Below, in pieces: positions 44,308 to 53,031 of a DNA stretch of 64,000 nt. This DNA is from Roseivirga thermotolerans. GTDB lineage: Bacteria; Bacteroidota; Bacteroidia; Cytophagales; Cyclobacteriaceae. The stretch covers positions 1 to 64,000 of the forward strand of contig NZ_BNAG01000001.1 of assembly GCF_014653175.1 (NCBI RefSeq), written 5' to 3'. The notes beneath the pieces were generated by a model. It saw nothing but the letters and a program-made list of their open reading frames with translations. It searched no databases and had not been told where the DNA came from. Position 1 is the stretch's first letter. The number at the start of each line of letters is the position of its first letter. The translations under genes and the position numbers were made by a program.

Positions 44308-44628
44308 CTATGCTTTTTCATTGGCTCTTTTACTAGCTTCTAAAGAAATGGAAGATTTCTCGAAAGTGATTTTCACTCCTTTATCTACCTCTAGTGTCAC
44401 CGTATCGTCAGTAAGGGCATAAACCTTACCGTGCATACCTCCAATGGTCACTATGTTATCTCCCTTTTTTATCTCATTGATAAAATTCTTCTGATCTTTT
44501 TGCTTTTTCTGTTGCGGACGGATCATGAAGAAATAAAAAACAAGAGCAATTCCACCAAACAATACCAACTGCTGAATCCATCCACCACCTTGTGGAGCCG
44601 GTTGCTGTACTAAAATATTATGTATCAT
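44308..44628 (-). CDS. yajC: Preprotein translocase subunit YajC
   Basis: 106 residues. One membrane segment (about 20-38, LVLFGGIALVFYFFMI) is followed by RPQQKKQKDQ and a YajC domain with GDNIVTIGGMHGKV and VEVDKGVKITFEKSSI-like sequence. It works with SecDF in the inner membrane. Spacing to neighbours is 2-13 bp. Confidence 0.95.
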   Translation of the reverse strand: MIHNILVQQPAPQGGGWIQQLVLFGGIALVFYFFMIRPQQKKQKDQKNFINEIKKGDNIVTIGGMHGKVYALTDDTVTLEVDKGVKITFEKSSISLEASKRANEKA

Positions 44629-44641
44629 ATTCTTTTAAGGA

Positions 44642-45172
44642 TTATGGCACCGGAATGGCATTGGTTTCCACGAAACCTCTCAGGCTCAAACGAACCTGCC
44701 GTGGGTTAGTGTTGGCCACTACGGTAATTACCGGGCTCTGCTGCCCTGATTTTCCCTTGCTATCAAAGCGCACTACAATTTCTCCTGTACCTCCCGGAGG
44801 AATAGGCTCTTTGGTATGGTTAGGTACTGTACAACCGCAAGAGGCCGAAGTACTCTGAATTTGAAGATCTTCTGTGCCATTGTTAGTAAACTTGAAGGTA
44901 TAGTTTACTACCTCGCCCTGCTTAATGGTTCCAAAATTATATACTGTGGTTTCCCAATCGAAAGAGGCATTGGAAGCCAGGTTGTTTTCTATGCCCTGGG
45001 CCGATCCGTTGGTATTTGGAGTAGATACCACCCCTCTGGACACGTTGCCATTTTCCAACTGATTCACCCTTCTTTCCAGATTGGCCAATCGCTTTTCCAT
45101 TTCGGAATTTCCACAGCCGGACAGCAACAGTAAGAATGCCCCCAGGCTTAGAATAGAAACTTTAGTTTTCAT
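44642..45172 (-). CDS. DUF1573 lipoprotein
   Basis: 176 residues. The lipoprotein signal has lipobox LLSGC (Cys20). A coiled-coil segment (about 24-41, MEKRLANLERRVNQLEN) precedes a DUF1573 domain (about 70-170; FDWETTVYNFGTIKQGEVV, SASCGCTVP, GGTGEIVVRFD), an Ig/ASH-like fold. It should sit in the outer or inner membrane facing the periplasm. Role unknown, but the gene is regularly next to yajC in this phylum. Confidence 0.9.
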   Translation of the reverse strand: MKTKVSILSLGAFLLLLSGCGNSEMEKRLANLERRVNQLENGNVSRGVVSTPNTNGSAQGIENNLASNASFDWETTVYNFGTIKQGEVVNYTFKFTNNGTEDLQIQSTSASCGCTVPNHTKEPIPPGGTGEIVVRFDSKGKSGQQSPVITVVANTNPRQVRLSLRGFVETNAIPVP

Positions 45173-45266
45173 GTGTAATCGTTTTAGTTTTTATTGATAT
45201 AACGAAACTGAGTAAACTGAATTCCTGCTTCCTCCAACGTCACTGGTTTACTCTCAGGTTCTTTGA

Positions 45267-45572
45267 TTATGCTTTTTCACCAGACTTAATCTGACCTATC
45301 AGGTCATCGACATCGGTCAGTAGTTGTTCGGCCTTTTTACGGGCATCAGAAACCACCTTCTTACCTTCTTCTTTGGCCGAAGAAGACACTTCTACCTTGC
45401 CATTGATAAGGTCTTCAAGCAAGTCTTCAAGCTGCTTTTTGTACTTATCTAACTGGTAGCTCAACTTGTCTCTGGTGTTGGAGCCCTTATCTGGAGCATA
45501 TAAGATTCCAAGGATTGCTCCTGTGGCCGCTCCTAATACGAATGCTAATAAATTGCTCGACCCTCTATTCAT
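45267..45572 (-). CDS. YtxH domain-containing protein
   Basis: 101 residues. An N-terminal glycine-rich hydrophobic segment (LLAFVLGAATGAILGILYAP, 8-27) is followed by KG and a long amphipathic helix (about 33-100). This is the YtxH pattern, a small membrane-bound stress-type protein. It lies 1 bp after nusB. Confidence 0.88.
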   Translation of the reverse strand: MNRGSSNLLAFVLGAATGAILGILYAPDKGSNTRDKLSYQLDKYKKQLEDLLEDLINGKVEVSSSAKEEGKKVVSDARKKAEQLLTDVDDLIGQIKSGEKA

Positions 45573-45573
45573 A

Positions 45574-46752
45574 CTATTTATTGTCTAATAATCCTCTTCC
45601 TGATTTTTTCAAGACCCCTTGCTCTTTTAGTTCGTTGGAAATCACATCCAGAATGCCATTTACGAACTGTTTGCTCTTTGGGGTACTATAATTTTTCGAA
45701 AGCTCAATATACTCATTAATGGTCACCTTAACAGGTATATTTCTGAAATTCAGCATTTCAGCAATGGCCATTTTCAGAATAATTTGATCGGTATTGGCTA
45801 AACGATCTACCTCCCAATTTTTAGTTTTGGCGGCAATCATTTGAGCATATTCCTCCTCGTTTTCTACTGTGCAATCGAGTATTTTCTCAAAAAACTCTTT
45901 GTCTTCCTCCCAGTTATTGGAGAAATCGGGTAAATCGAACCCTTTCGGATCTGAATCTTCTTCAACGTCCCGGATAGAACGGGTAACGAGACTCCTGACA
46001 ATAGGTTTATTTTCTTTCCAGTGAATGTCTTTTTCTTCAAAAAACGACAGTATCACTTCTGCTTTAAACACCAGGTCTTTGATCAGGTGATCTACCACAG
46101 CTTTATCATCTTCGAAAGTCGGATTGGCGGTTCTTCTATACTCGCCAAAGGTTTCGTCTTTCTTAACGATTTCCTTATACCAGTTTTTGTAGTTGTCTTC
46201 TTCCTCCTCCCAGGAGATGTTTCGCTTTACCAGAGCCACCTGCACCTTGGAGCTATTTCGAAAGAAGTCGATCACCTTGTTTTTGGCAAGGTTAAAATCG
46301 CCACTTAACAGCCTTTCGGGTGAGAGCTTCTGTTTCTTATCGGCTTCCACTTTACTGTGGTCGGACCAGGTAACTAGCAAACTGATAATCCATAGAAAGT
46401 AATCGACCAAAGACTCTGCATCTATGATCATATCTTTCTTTAGTCTTTCCAGATCTTTGCGCGAATTTTCCAGATAGTTCTTATGAGCCAATTCTACCAC
46501 CCGCTCTACTTCTGCAGAAAATGTTTCGGAAGTATTGAGTGGCGAACCGTATACTTTGTGCCTTAGCAAGCTCTTGGCTTGTTTGGCATCGGCCTTTAGT
46601 TTCACCTTGTCTTGTGGCTCCATAGAGTTGAGGTCTGGTTGAAAGGCCTCCTCTATTTCTGCTAAGCCAATGTTGTAATTGGCTTCTTTACATTGACCCA
46701 GAGCGAACAAGGTCTGCATTACTTTGACTCTAAGAGATCTCCTGTTGAGCAT
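45574..46752 (-). CDS. nusB: Transcription antitermination factor NusB, long Bacteroidota form
   Basis: 392 residues from ATG 46752 (MLNRRSLRVKVMQTLFAL); an upstream ATG at 46803 is less likely. The N-terminal RSLRVKVMQTLFAL and the C-terminal WEVDRLANTDQIILKMAIAE and VTINEYIELSKNYSTPKSKQFVNGILD (landmarks near 312-385) are NusB, separated by an insert of roughly 200 residues usual for this phylum. It binds boxA RNA with NusE (S10). It is the first gene of a six-gene cluster ending with coaE. Confidence 0.92.
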   Translation of the reverse strand: MLNRRSLRVKVMQTLFALGQCKEANYNIGLAEIEEAFQPDLNSMEPQDKVKLKADAKQAKSLLRHKVYGSPLNTSETFSAEVERVVELAHKNYLENSRKDLERLKKDMIIDAESLVDYFLWIISLLVTWSDHSKVEADKKQKLSPERLLSGDFNLAKNKVIDFFRNSSKVQVALVKRNISWEEEEDNYKNWYKEIVKKDETFGEYRRTANPTFEDDKAVVDHLIKDLVFKAEVILSFFEEKDIHWKENKPIVRSLVTRSIRDVEEDSDPKGFDLPDFSNNWEEDKEFFEKILDCTVENEEEYAQMIAAKTKNWEVDRLANTDQIILKMAIAEMLNFRNIPVKVTINEYIELSKNYSTPKSKQFVNGILDVISNELKEQGVLKKSGRGLLDNK

Positions 46753-46818
46753 TTCAGAATGTATGAGAACGTTAAAATAAACAGCAGTGAATGGTTTTTC
46801 CAACCACTCACTGATTAA

Positions 46819-47931
46819 TTAAAATGAAAGTTTTACGTTTCCTACGTCAGCAATTCGTTTTTCGGCTATTCTCATAGCGGCTTGCTGGGTAGGAATTCCT
46901 TCGTTTTCAGCAAGGCTAAAAATATTCAGGGTAGTGTCGTATATCTTCTCTGTCCAGCTGTAGGCTTGCTCTTTATTGTAAGCACCCTTTAGCTCGGAAG
47001 AAATATTTATAATTCCCCCTGCGTTGATCACAAAATCAGGAGCATAAACTATTCCCTTATCTACCAGCATGTGGCCGTGTTTAACCTCATCTTTCAACTG
47101 GTTGTTGGCAGCCCCTGCAATTACCTGCGCTTTTAGTCGGCCAATGGTTTCATCATTAATAGTGGCTCCCATGGCACAGGGCGCATAAATATCCACATCA
47201 AGATCGTAGATTTCGTCCATGCCCACAACTTGTGCTCCTTGTTCTTTGGCTATTTTAGCAAGCCTGGCTTCATTAATATCGGTTATAAAAACCTGAGCAT
47301 TTTCTTTTACCAGATGCTCTACCAGATACATGCCTACCTGGCCTACTCCCTGAACAGAGACTTTTTTGCCATTCAGTGAGTCTGAACCGAATGCCCTTTT
47401 GGCTGCGGCCTTCATACCCATGTATACACCATAGGCTGTTACAGGCGATGGGTCTCCGCTTCCGCCCATTTCTACGGGCAAACCAGTAACGTGAGGAGTT
47501 TCCATATGGATGTACTCCATGTCGCTGGTTTTCATGTTCATGTCTTCAGCGGTAATGTATTTACCGTTGAGGCTATTCACAAACTTTCCAAACCTGCGAA
47601 GGAATGCTTCGTTTTTCAGTTGCTTCGGATCGCCAATGATTACGGCTTTTCCTCCTCCCAAATTGAGGCCGGAAACAGCCGCTTTGTATGTCATTCCTCT
47701 GGAAAGCCTAAGCACATCTATCACTGCTTCTTCTTCTGAGGCGTAGTTCCAGAAACGTGTTCCTCCCAGTGCAGGTCCCAGAACTGTATTGTGAATTCCA
47801 ATGATGGCTTTCAGACCGGTAGCTTCATCGTTGCAAAACACCACTTGCTCGTGGCCCATACCAGCTACCTCTTCAAAAATTGAGACACTTTTGGTTTTAC
47901 CCTCGGCCTTAACTTCTTCCATTACGTTCAT
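46819..47931 (-). CDS. Leu/Phe/Val dehydrogenase (Glu/Leu/Phe/Val family)
   Basis: 370 residues from ATG 47931; a frame from 48009 adds 26 untypical residues. GGTRFWNY (about 54), the lysine pair region LNLGGGKAVIIGDP and the NAD fold GVGQVGMYLVEHL with acceptor ITDINE are those of leucine dehydrogenase. It deaminates branched-chain amino acids to oxo acids with NAD. It begins 138 bp from the divergent ABC gene. Confidence 0.9.
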   Translation of the reverse strand: MNVMEEVKAEGKTKSVSIFEEVAGMGHEQVVFCNDEATGLKAIIGIHNTVLGPALGGTRFWNYASEEEAVIDVLRLSRGMTYKAAVSGLNLGGGKAVIIGDPKQLKNEAFLRRFGKFVNSLNGKYITAEDMNMKTSDMEYIHMETPHVTGLPVEMGGSGDPSPVTAYGVYMGMKAAAKRAFGSDSLNGKKVSVQGVGQVGMYLVEHLVKENAQVFITDINEARLAKIAKEQGAQVVGMDEIYDLDVDIYAPCAMGATINDETIGRLKAQVIAGAANNQLKDEVKHGHMLVDKGIVYAPDFVINAGGIINISSELKGAYNKEQAYSWTEKIYDTTLNIFSLAENEGIPTQQAAMRIAEKRIADVGNVKLSF

Positions 47932-48068
47932 AATATAGTTTACTTTATATTTGCCGCGGCTCCAACGAAATTGGATCACAGACCGCAAAAGTAACCAAAA
48001 GATCGACATCTTCTAAGGATAATGACGATGGCGGCAACCTTTAGCAAAGCACTGCTGTTTAGAATATC

Positions 48069-49856
48069 GTGAAAGAACTTAAGCACCTCAACAAATACCT
48101 TCTCAAGTACAAATGGCTACTCATACTTGGGTTTATTTTTTTGGTTATCTCCAATTATTTTGGTGTATGGCCGGCTAAAGTAGTACGTTATGCTATAGAC
48201 TATGTGACCGATAGTTTTAGGGTATATCGTTTGTTCGAAGGTTCCGGACTCAGCGAATCGGTGTTCGATAAACTTGAGGTGGGAGTGCTTATTCTGGGTG
48301 GAATAATGATTTTAATGGCCTTTTTGAGAGGCTTTTTCCTCTTTTTGGTCAGGCAAACGATCATTGTAATGTCTCGGAAAATCGAGTATGACCTGAAAAA
48401 CGAGGTTTTCGAGCAGTATCAGAACCTTCCACTAAGCTTTTACCGAAAGAATAATACGGGCGATTTAATGAACCGCATCTCTGAAGATGTGAGCCAGGTA
48501 AGAATGTATCTTGGTCCGGGCATTATGTATGGCATTAACCTACTGGTGCTGTTCCCAATGGTGATTTATGAGATGCTCAGAGTGAACGTGGAGCTTACGA
48601 TTTATGCTCTTCTTCCGTTGCCTGTACTTTCATTGAGCATTTACTTTGTAAACAATGTCATCAACAAACGATCGGAAAAGATTCAGGAAAGTCTTTCCGA
48701 CCTTTCTACCTCGGTGCAGGAAGCTTTTTCGGGCATTCGGGTACTCAAGGCTTTTGTACGAGAGAAAGACTCGGCTGCCAAATTTGCCAACGAGAGCGAA
48801 AAGTATAAACACCGTTCGCTAAAGCTCACTTTCGTCAACGCTCTTTTTTTTCCGCTCATAATGGCGCTCATTGGCCTTAGCGTTTTGCTGACTATTTATA
48901 TTGGTGGAACCAAGGTTATTCAGGGGGAGATAACTTACGGCAATATTGCGGAGTTTGTGATTTATGTAAACATGCTCACCTGGCCGGTGACTGCTCTCGG
49001 TTGGATAACCAGCATTAATCAGCGGGCTGCTGCATCACAAAAACGAATCAATCAGTTTTTGCAGGAAACCAACCACATTCAAAGTACCGAAAACCTCCAA
49101 CGCGACATTAAGGGAGATGTAAGCTTCGATAATGTGAGCTTTGTATATCCTGACTCGGGTATCCGGGCATTACAAAACGTTTCGTTCGATGTAAAGGCGG
49201 GACAATCTATCGCTATTATTGGCACTACGGGGTCAGGAAAAAGCACCATTGCTAACCTGATGCTGCGTTTGTACGATAGCTCATCAGGATCTATTACCAT
49301 AGATGGGAAGGACATTAGGGCGTACAACATTTCCAATATGCGTGATCAAATGGGCTATGTTCCGCAAGATGTATTCCTGTTTTCTGACACTATTCAGAAC
49401 AACATTGCTTTTGGCAGTAACAGTATTAGCTACGAGCAGGTGGTGCAGGCGGCCAAGGATGCTGATTTGTACGATAACATTACGGACTTTCCGAAAGGGT
49501 TGCAAACCATGTTGGGGGAGCGAGGCATAACCCTTTCCGGTGGGCAAAAGCAGAGGGCATCCATTGCCAGGGCCATAGTGCGCAACCCAAAGATTCTCAT
49601 CTTAGACGATGCCCTCTCGGCCGTTGACACCAATACTGAAAACACCATCTTGAACAGCCTTTCGCGTATAATGAAGGGCCGAACTACGGTAATCATTTCT
49701 CACAGGGTATCTTCGGCCAAGCTGGCCGATAAGATCATTGTGCTAGACGATGGCAAAATCATAGAGCAAGGCACAAATGAGTCTTTACTGGCCTTGAATG
49801 GCGTTTATAAAGAGCTTTACGATAAGCAGCTTAAAGAAAAAGAATCGGTTGAATAG
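48069..49856 (+). CDS. ABC exporter half with degenerate catalytic site
   Basis: 595 residues with a GTG start. Six membrane helices lie within about 1-325. The ATPase domain has Walker A GTTGSGKS (about 385), signature LSGGQKQR (about 490) and Walker B ILILDDALSAVD (about 508). The residue after the Walker B Asp, normally the catalytic Glu, is Asp. In heterodimeric exporters of the BmrC/TM287 type one subunit has exactly this change. The likely partner is the convergent gene at 50463-52241. Substrate unknown (drugs or lipids are typical). Confidence 0.92.
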   Translation: MKELKHLNKYLLKYKWLLILGFIFLVISNYFGVWPAKVVRYAIDYVTDSFRVYRLFEGSGLSESVFDKLEVGVLILGGIMILMAFLRGFFLFLVRQTIIVMSRKIEYDLKNEVFEQYQNLPLSFYRKNNTGDLMNRISEDVSQVRMYLGPGIMYGINLLVLFPMVIYEMLRVNVELTIYALLPLPVLSLSIYFVNNVINKRSEKIQESLSDLSTSVQEAFSGIRVLKAFVREKDSAAKFANESEKYKHRSLKLTFVNALFFPLIMALIGLSVLLTIYIGGTKVIQGEITYGNIAEFVIYVNMLTWPVTALGWITSINQRAAASQKRINQFLQETNHIQSTENLQRDIKGDVSFDNVSFVYPDSGIRALQNVSFDVKAGQSIAIIGTTGSGKSTIANLMLRLYDSSSGSITIDGKDIRAYNISNMRDQMGYVPQDVFLFSDTIQNNIAFGSNSISYEQVVQAAKDADLYDNITDFPKGLQTMLGERGITLSGGQKQRASIARAIVRNPKILILDDALSAVDTNTENTILNSLSRIMKGRTTVIISHRVSSAKLADKIIVLDDGKIIEQGTNESLLALNGVYKELYDKQLKEKESVE

Positions 49857-49938
49857 GCCATTGGCCATGCAAACCCTATAAACTCGTGACCTGAGGCTTT
49901 TGGTGGGCTATACCCCACTCTCCGGAGCAATGTGCTTG

Positions 49939-50466
49939 TTACTGTTTAACCGGCATATCGATTAGCAACAGGTTTTCTGACACGTACTGCTCCACGGTAA
50001 AATTCTGAAGCTCCAGCCCATTGTCTTTTGCTGTAGCTTTAATATTTCCTTCAATTGTAGAGGGGCTGGGCATAACCACATTATGGGCACTAATGGAAGC
50101 CCGCACCGCATTTGTGGCAGGGATGGTCATTCGCTGATAGTGCTCCGGAATGTCTGAGGCCCCTTCGTTTAGCTTCACCCCAATAAACATTTTCAACTCG
50201 CCTTCGGCAAGGGTAGTATCCTGATAGTGTACTATGGTGAGTATTCCGGATATGCTGCCCGACTCCACATAACCTCTTGCTTCAACAAAAGCAGCCTCTA
50301 TCTCCGGGCTGTCGCCCTCGCCCTTAAAGGGGGTTCCTACCAGATGGTAATCGGCTACAGACTCTACGCTATATTCTACTGAATTGAGCCCTCCAAGGTA
50401 TAGATAGAGTGAAACAACCGCTACAAAAGCAACTAATCCAATTACAATCTTTGTTTTTCTATTCAT
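49939..50466 (-). CDS. Membrane-anchored GyrI-like ligand-binding protein (tentative)
   Basis: 175 residues. An N-terminal membrane segment (about 7-27, IVIGLVAFVAVVSLYLYLGG) is followed by a soluble domain with VGTPFKGEGDSPEIEAAF, MTIPATNAVRASI and EQYVSENLLLIDMPVK, a pattern I associate with GyrI-like/AraC-effector domains. It overlaps the ABC gene upstream by 4 bp (ATGA), so it is translated with that exporter half, possibly as its substrate sensor. Family call is uncertain. Confidence 0.6.
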   Translation of the reverse strand: MNRKTKIVIGLVAFVAVVSLYLYLGGLNSVEYSVESVADYHLVGTPFKGEGDSPEIEAAFVEARGYVESGSISGILTIVHYQDTTLAEGELKMFIGVKLNEGASDIPEHYQRMTIPATNAVRASISAHNVVMPSPSTIEGNIKATAKDNGLELQNFTVEQYVSENLLLIDMPVKQ

Positions 50467-52241
50467 GGCGTAACTACCTCTTTGTATTGCATATTATACA
50501 GGCGGGCATAGAACCCACCTTTATCTAATAGTTCCTGATGTTTACCAATTTCTTTAATCTCACCTTTATCGAGTACAATAATTTTATCGGCACCCTGAAT
50601 GGTCGATAATCGGTGAGCAATAACTATGGCTGTGCGACCTTTCATTAGCACCTCTATGGCCCGTTGAATCATCTCTTCCGTCTCAGTATCTACAGAAGAT
50701 GTGGCTTCGTCTAGCACAATTATTTTGGGGTCATAAACCATTGCCCTAACAAAGGAAATAAGCTGTCTTTGCCCTACAGAGAGGGTAGAACCTCTTTCCA
50801 TCACATTGTAATCGTAGCCTCCGGGTAGCCTTTCAATTATTTTCTTAACCCCAACCAAATCAGCCGCTTCGGCAATCTTGGCATCGCTTATATCGGGGTT
50901 ACCGAGCGTAATGTTCTGTCTTATGGTGTCTGAAAAGAGAAAAACGTCTTGTTGAACAACCCCAATATGACTCCTCAGCGCACTCAGGTCATATTCTTCC
51001 AGGTTGACGCCATCAATGGCGATTTCTCCTTTGTTTATTTCATAGAAGCGCGAAAGCAGGTTAATCACAGAAGACTTTCCGGCTCCGGTGGCACCAACCA
51101 GGGCCACGGTTTCGCCCTCTTTCACCTCAAAAGAGATGTCTTTCAATACATAATCTTCGTCATTGTATGCAAACCATACATTCCTAAAGCTTACCTCTCC
51201 CCGAATCTCTCTGGGAGCATGTGCCCCTTCATTGGTCATGTGCTCATTATTATCGAGCAAATCGAAAATTCGGTTGGAGCTAACAATACCCATTTGCAGC
51301 GTATTGAAGCGGTCGGCAATCATACGTATGGGTCTAAAAAACATCTGAATGTACATAATGAAAGCAATGATAACCCCAGGTCCGGCACTGGTGTTGACCA
51401 ATATACCTCTGGCTCCGTACCAAACGGCCATTCCTATGGCAATAGCCTGAATAATTTCGGCCACCGGAAAGTAAATAGAATAGTATAGTACAGAACGAAT
51501 ATGGGCCTTTCGATGCTCGGCATTAATGGTTTTGAACTTATCCATTTCGCGCTTTTCGGCATTAAATATCTGCACTATATTCATTCCTGTTACATGCTCT
51601 TGCACAAAGGAGTTGAGATTGGACACGGCATTGCGCACCTCATTGAAAGTAACTTTGATCTTCTCTTTGAAAACATAGGTGCTAAAAATCAGTAAGGGCA
51701 ATGTGGAAAGGCTAACCAGGGTTAGGCGCCAATCGAGATAAAACATAAACCCTATAAGGAATACCAATTGCAACAGGTCTCCGATAAGTGCGGCCAGACC
51801 CTCACTAAATACATTGGAAAGTGTTTCTATATCTGACACATTTCGCGTAACCAGCCGGCCAATAGGTGTTTTATCGAAAAACTTTAGTTTTAGCCTGATG
51901 AGGTGATTGTATAGCTTTACGCGGATATCTTTAATGATTACCTGCCCTACCCAGCCAGATAAGTAGGTATGTGAATACTGCACAATGGCCAACACAATAA
52001 GGTGACCAATAAGAATGGTGATCATAAACACCAAACCATCGTAGTCGCCATTGGGTACATAATTATCAATAGCCCTTTGCACAATCATGGGCCTGATGGG
52101 CGTGAGAATGGCCAGAAATACGGTTAGAAAAACCAGTAAATAGAACTGCTTAATGTAGGGCTGTGCATACTGAAACAGGCGCTTAAGCACCTTAAAGTCT
52201 ACAACATTTCCACTTTTTACCTTGGCCTGATCTTTTTCCAA
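50463..52241 (-). CDS. ABC exporter half with canonical catalytic site
   Basis: 592 residues. Six membrane helices (about 35-320) are followed by an ATPase domain with Walker A GATGAGKSS (about 385), signature LSVGQRQL (Val in place of Gly) and Walker B IIVLDEATSSVD with the catalytic Glu; the H-loop is IAHRLST. The altered signature would face the degenerate Walker site of the 48069-49856 protein. Together they fit an asymmetric heterodimer. It follows truA by 2 bp and overlaps the GyrI-like gene. Confidence 0.92.
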   Translation of the reverse strand: MEKDQAKVKSGNVVDFKVLKRLFQYAQPYIKQFYLLVFLTVFLAILTPIRPMIVQRAIDNYVPNGDYDGLVFMITILIGHLIVLAIVQYSHTYLSGWVGQVIIKDIRVKLYNHLIRLKLKFFDKTPIGRLVTRNVSDIETLSNVFSEGLAALIGDLLQLVFLIGFMFYLDWRLTLVSLSTLPLLIFSTYVFKEKIKVTFNEVRNAVSNLNSFVQEHVTGMNIVQIFNAEKREMDKFKTINAEHRKAHIRSVLYYSIYFPVAEIIQAIAIGMAVWYGARGILVNTSAGPGVIIAFIMYIQMFFRPIRMIADRFNTLQMGIVSSNRIFDLLDNNEHMTNEGAHAPREIRGEVSFRNVWFAYNDEDYVLKDISFEVKEGETVALVGATGAGKSSVINLLSRFYEINKGEIAIDGVNLEEYDLSALRSHIGVVQQDVFLFSDTIRQNITLGNPDISDAKIAEAADLVGVKKIIERLPGGYDYNVMERGSTLSVGQRQLISFVRAMVYDPKIIVLDEATSSVDTETEEMIQRAIEVLMKGRTAIVIAHRLSTIQGADKIIVLDKGEIKEIGKHQELLDKGGFYARLYNMQYKEVVTP

Positions 52242-52243
52242 TG

Positions 52244-52987
52244 CTACAAATAGATATGGTTTGGATAGTTTACCTCCGAAAGGTATAGTCCATGCGGAGG
52301 AGCTGCTTTACCAGCCTTTGTGCGGTTTTTCGCTGCAATGATACTAACAAAATCTTCTATGGTAAGTTTCTTTCTACCTACTTCGAGCAAGGTACCCACC
52401 AGTGCCCTTACCATTCCGCGCAAAAACCTGTTTGCCCTAACGTTAAAAACCAATTGATCGTTCTGAAAATACCACAAGGCTTTAAATACCTCGCATTCAA
52501 AATGATTCACTTCTGTTTTTACACGGCTAAAACTTTCAAAATCCTGCCGACCCAACAGCTTATGAGCCGCCTCGTTCATTAAGTCTACATCGAGCGGACG
52601 AGAATAAAAATAGCTTTGTCCTCGTAGAAAAGGATTCTTTTTCTGATGAATAAAATAGTGGTACCCCCTTACCTCGGCATCGAATCGTGCATGGGCATCT
52701 TCTCTAACCGGCCGACAAGCGGCAATGGCTATGTCATCCGGCAAAACAGCATTTAGTTTATAGGCCAGCTGATCGGGCGGTAGCTGAGAAGACGTATCGA
52801 AATGCGCTACCTGAAAATGGGCATGAACACCTGCATCGGTTCGGCCACTGCCTGTAATGACTGTTTCCTGACCCAGTATTCTGGTTAGCCCTTCTTCTAT
52901 TTCCTGCTGAACAGAATGGGCGTTTTGCTGGCGTTGCCAGCCATGGTAGTTTGCACCATGGTAAGAAAGTTCAAGAAAGTATCTCAA
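52244..52987 (-). CDS. truA: tRNA pseudouridine synthase A
   Basis: 247 residues. The catalytic Asp is in GRTDAGVHA (about 48-56), with LSYHGANYHGWQRQ at the N-terminus and FLRGMVRALVGTLLEVGR near 184-201. It makes pseudouridine at tRNA positions 38-40. Length is normal. The downstream ABC gene follows after 2 bp. Confidence 0.95.
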   Translation of the reverse strand: MRYFLELSYHGANYHGWQRQQNAHSVQQEIEEGLTRILGQETVITGSGRTDAGVHAHFQVAHFDTSSQLPPDQLAYKLNAVLPDDIAIAACRPVREDAHARFDAEVRGYHYFIHQKKNPFLRGQSYFYSRPLDVDLMNEAAHKLLGRQDFESFSRVKTEVNHFECEVFKALWYFQNDQLVFNVRANRFLRGMVRALVGTLLEVGRKKLTIEDFVSIIAAKNRTKAGKAAPPHGLYLSEVNYPNHIYL

Positions 52988-53031
52988 TGCTCTTCTATCG
53001 GCAGCCTAACAGCGCCTCTTACTCTTTGTGG

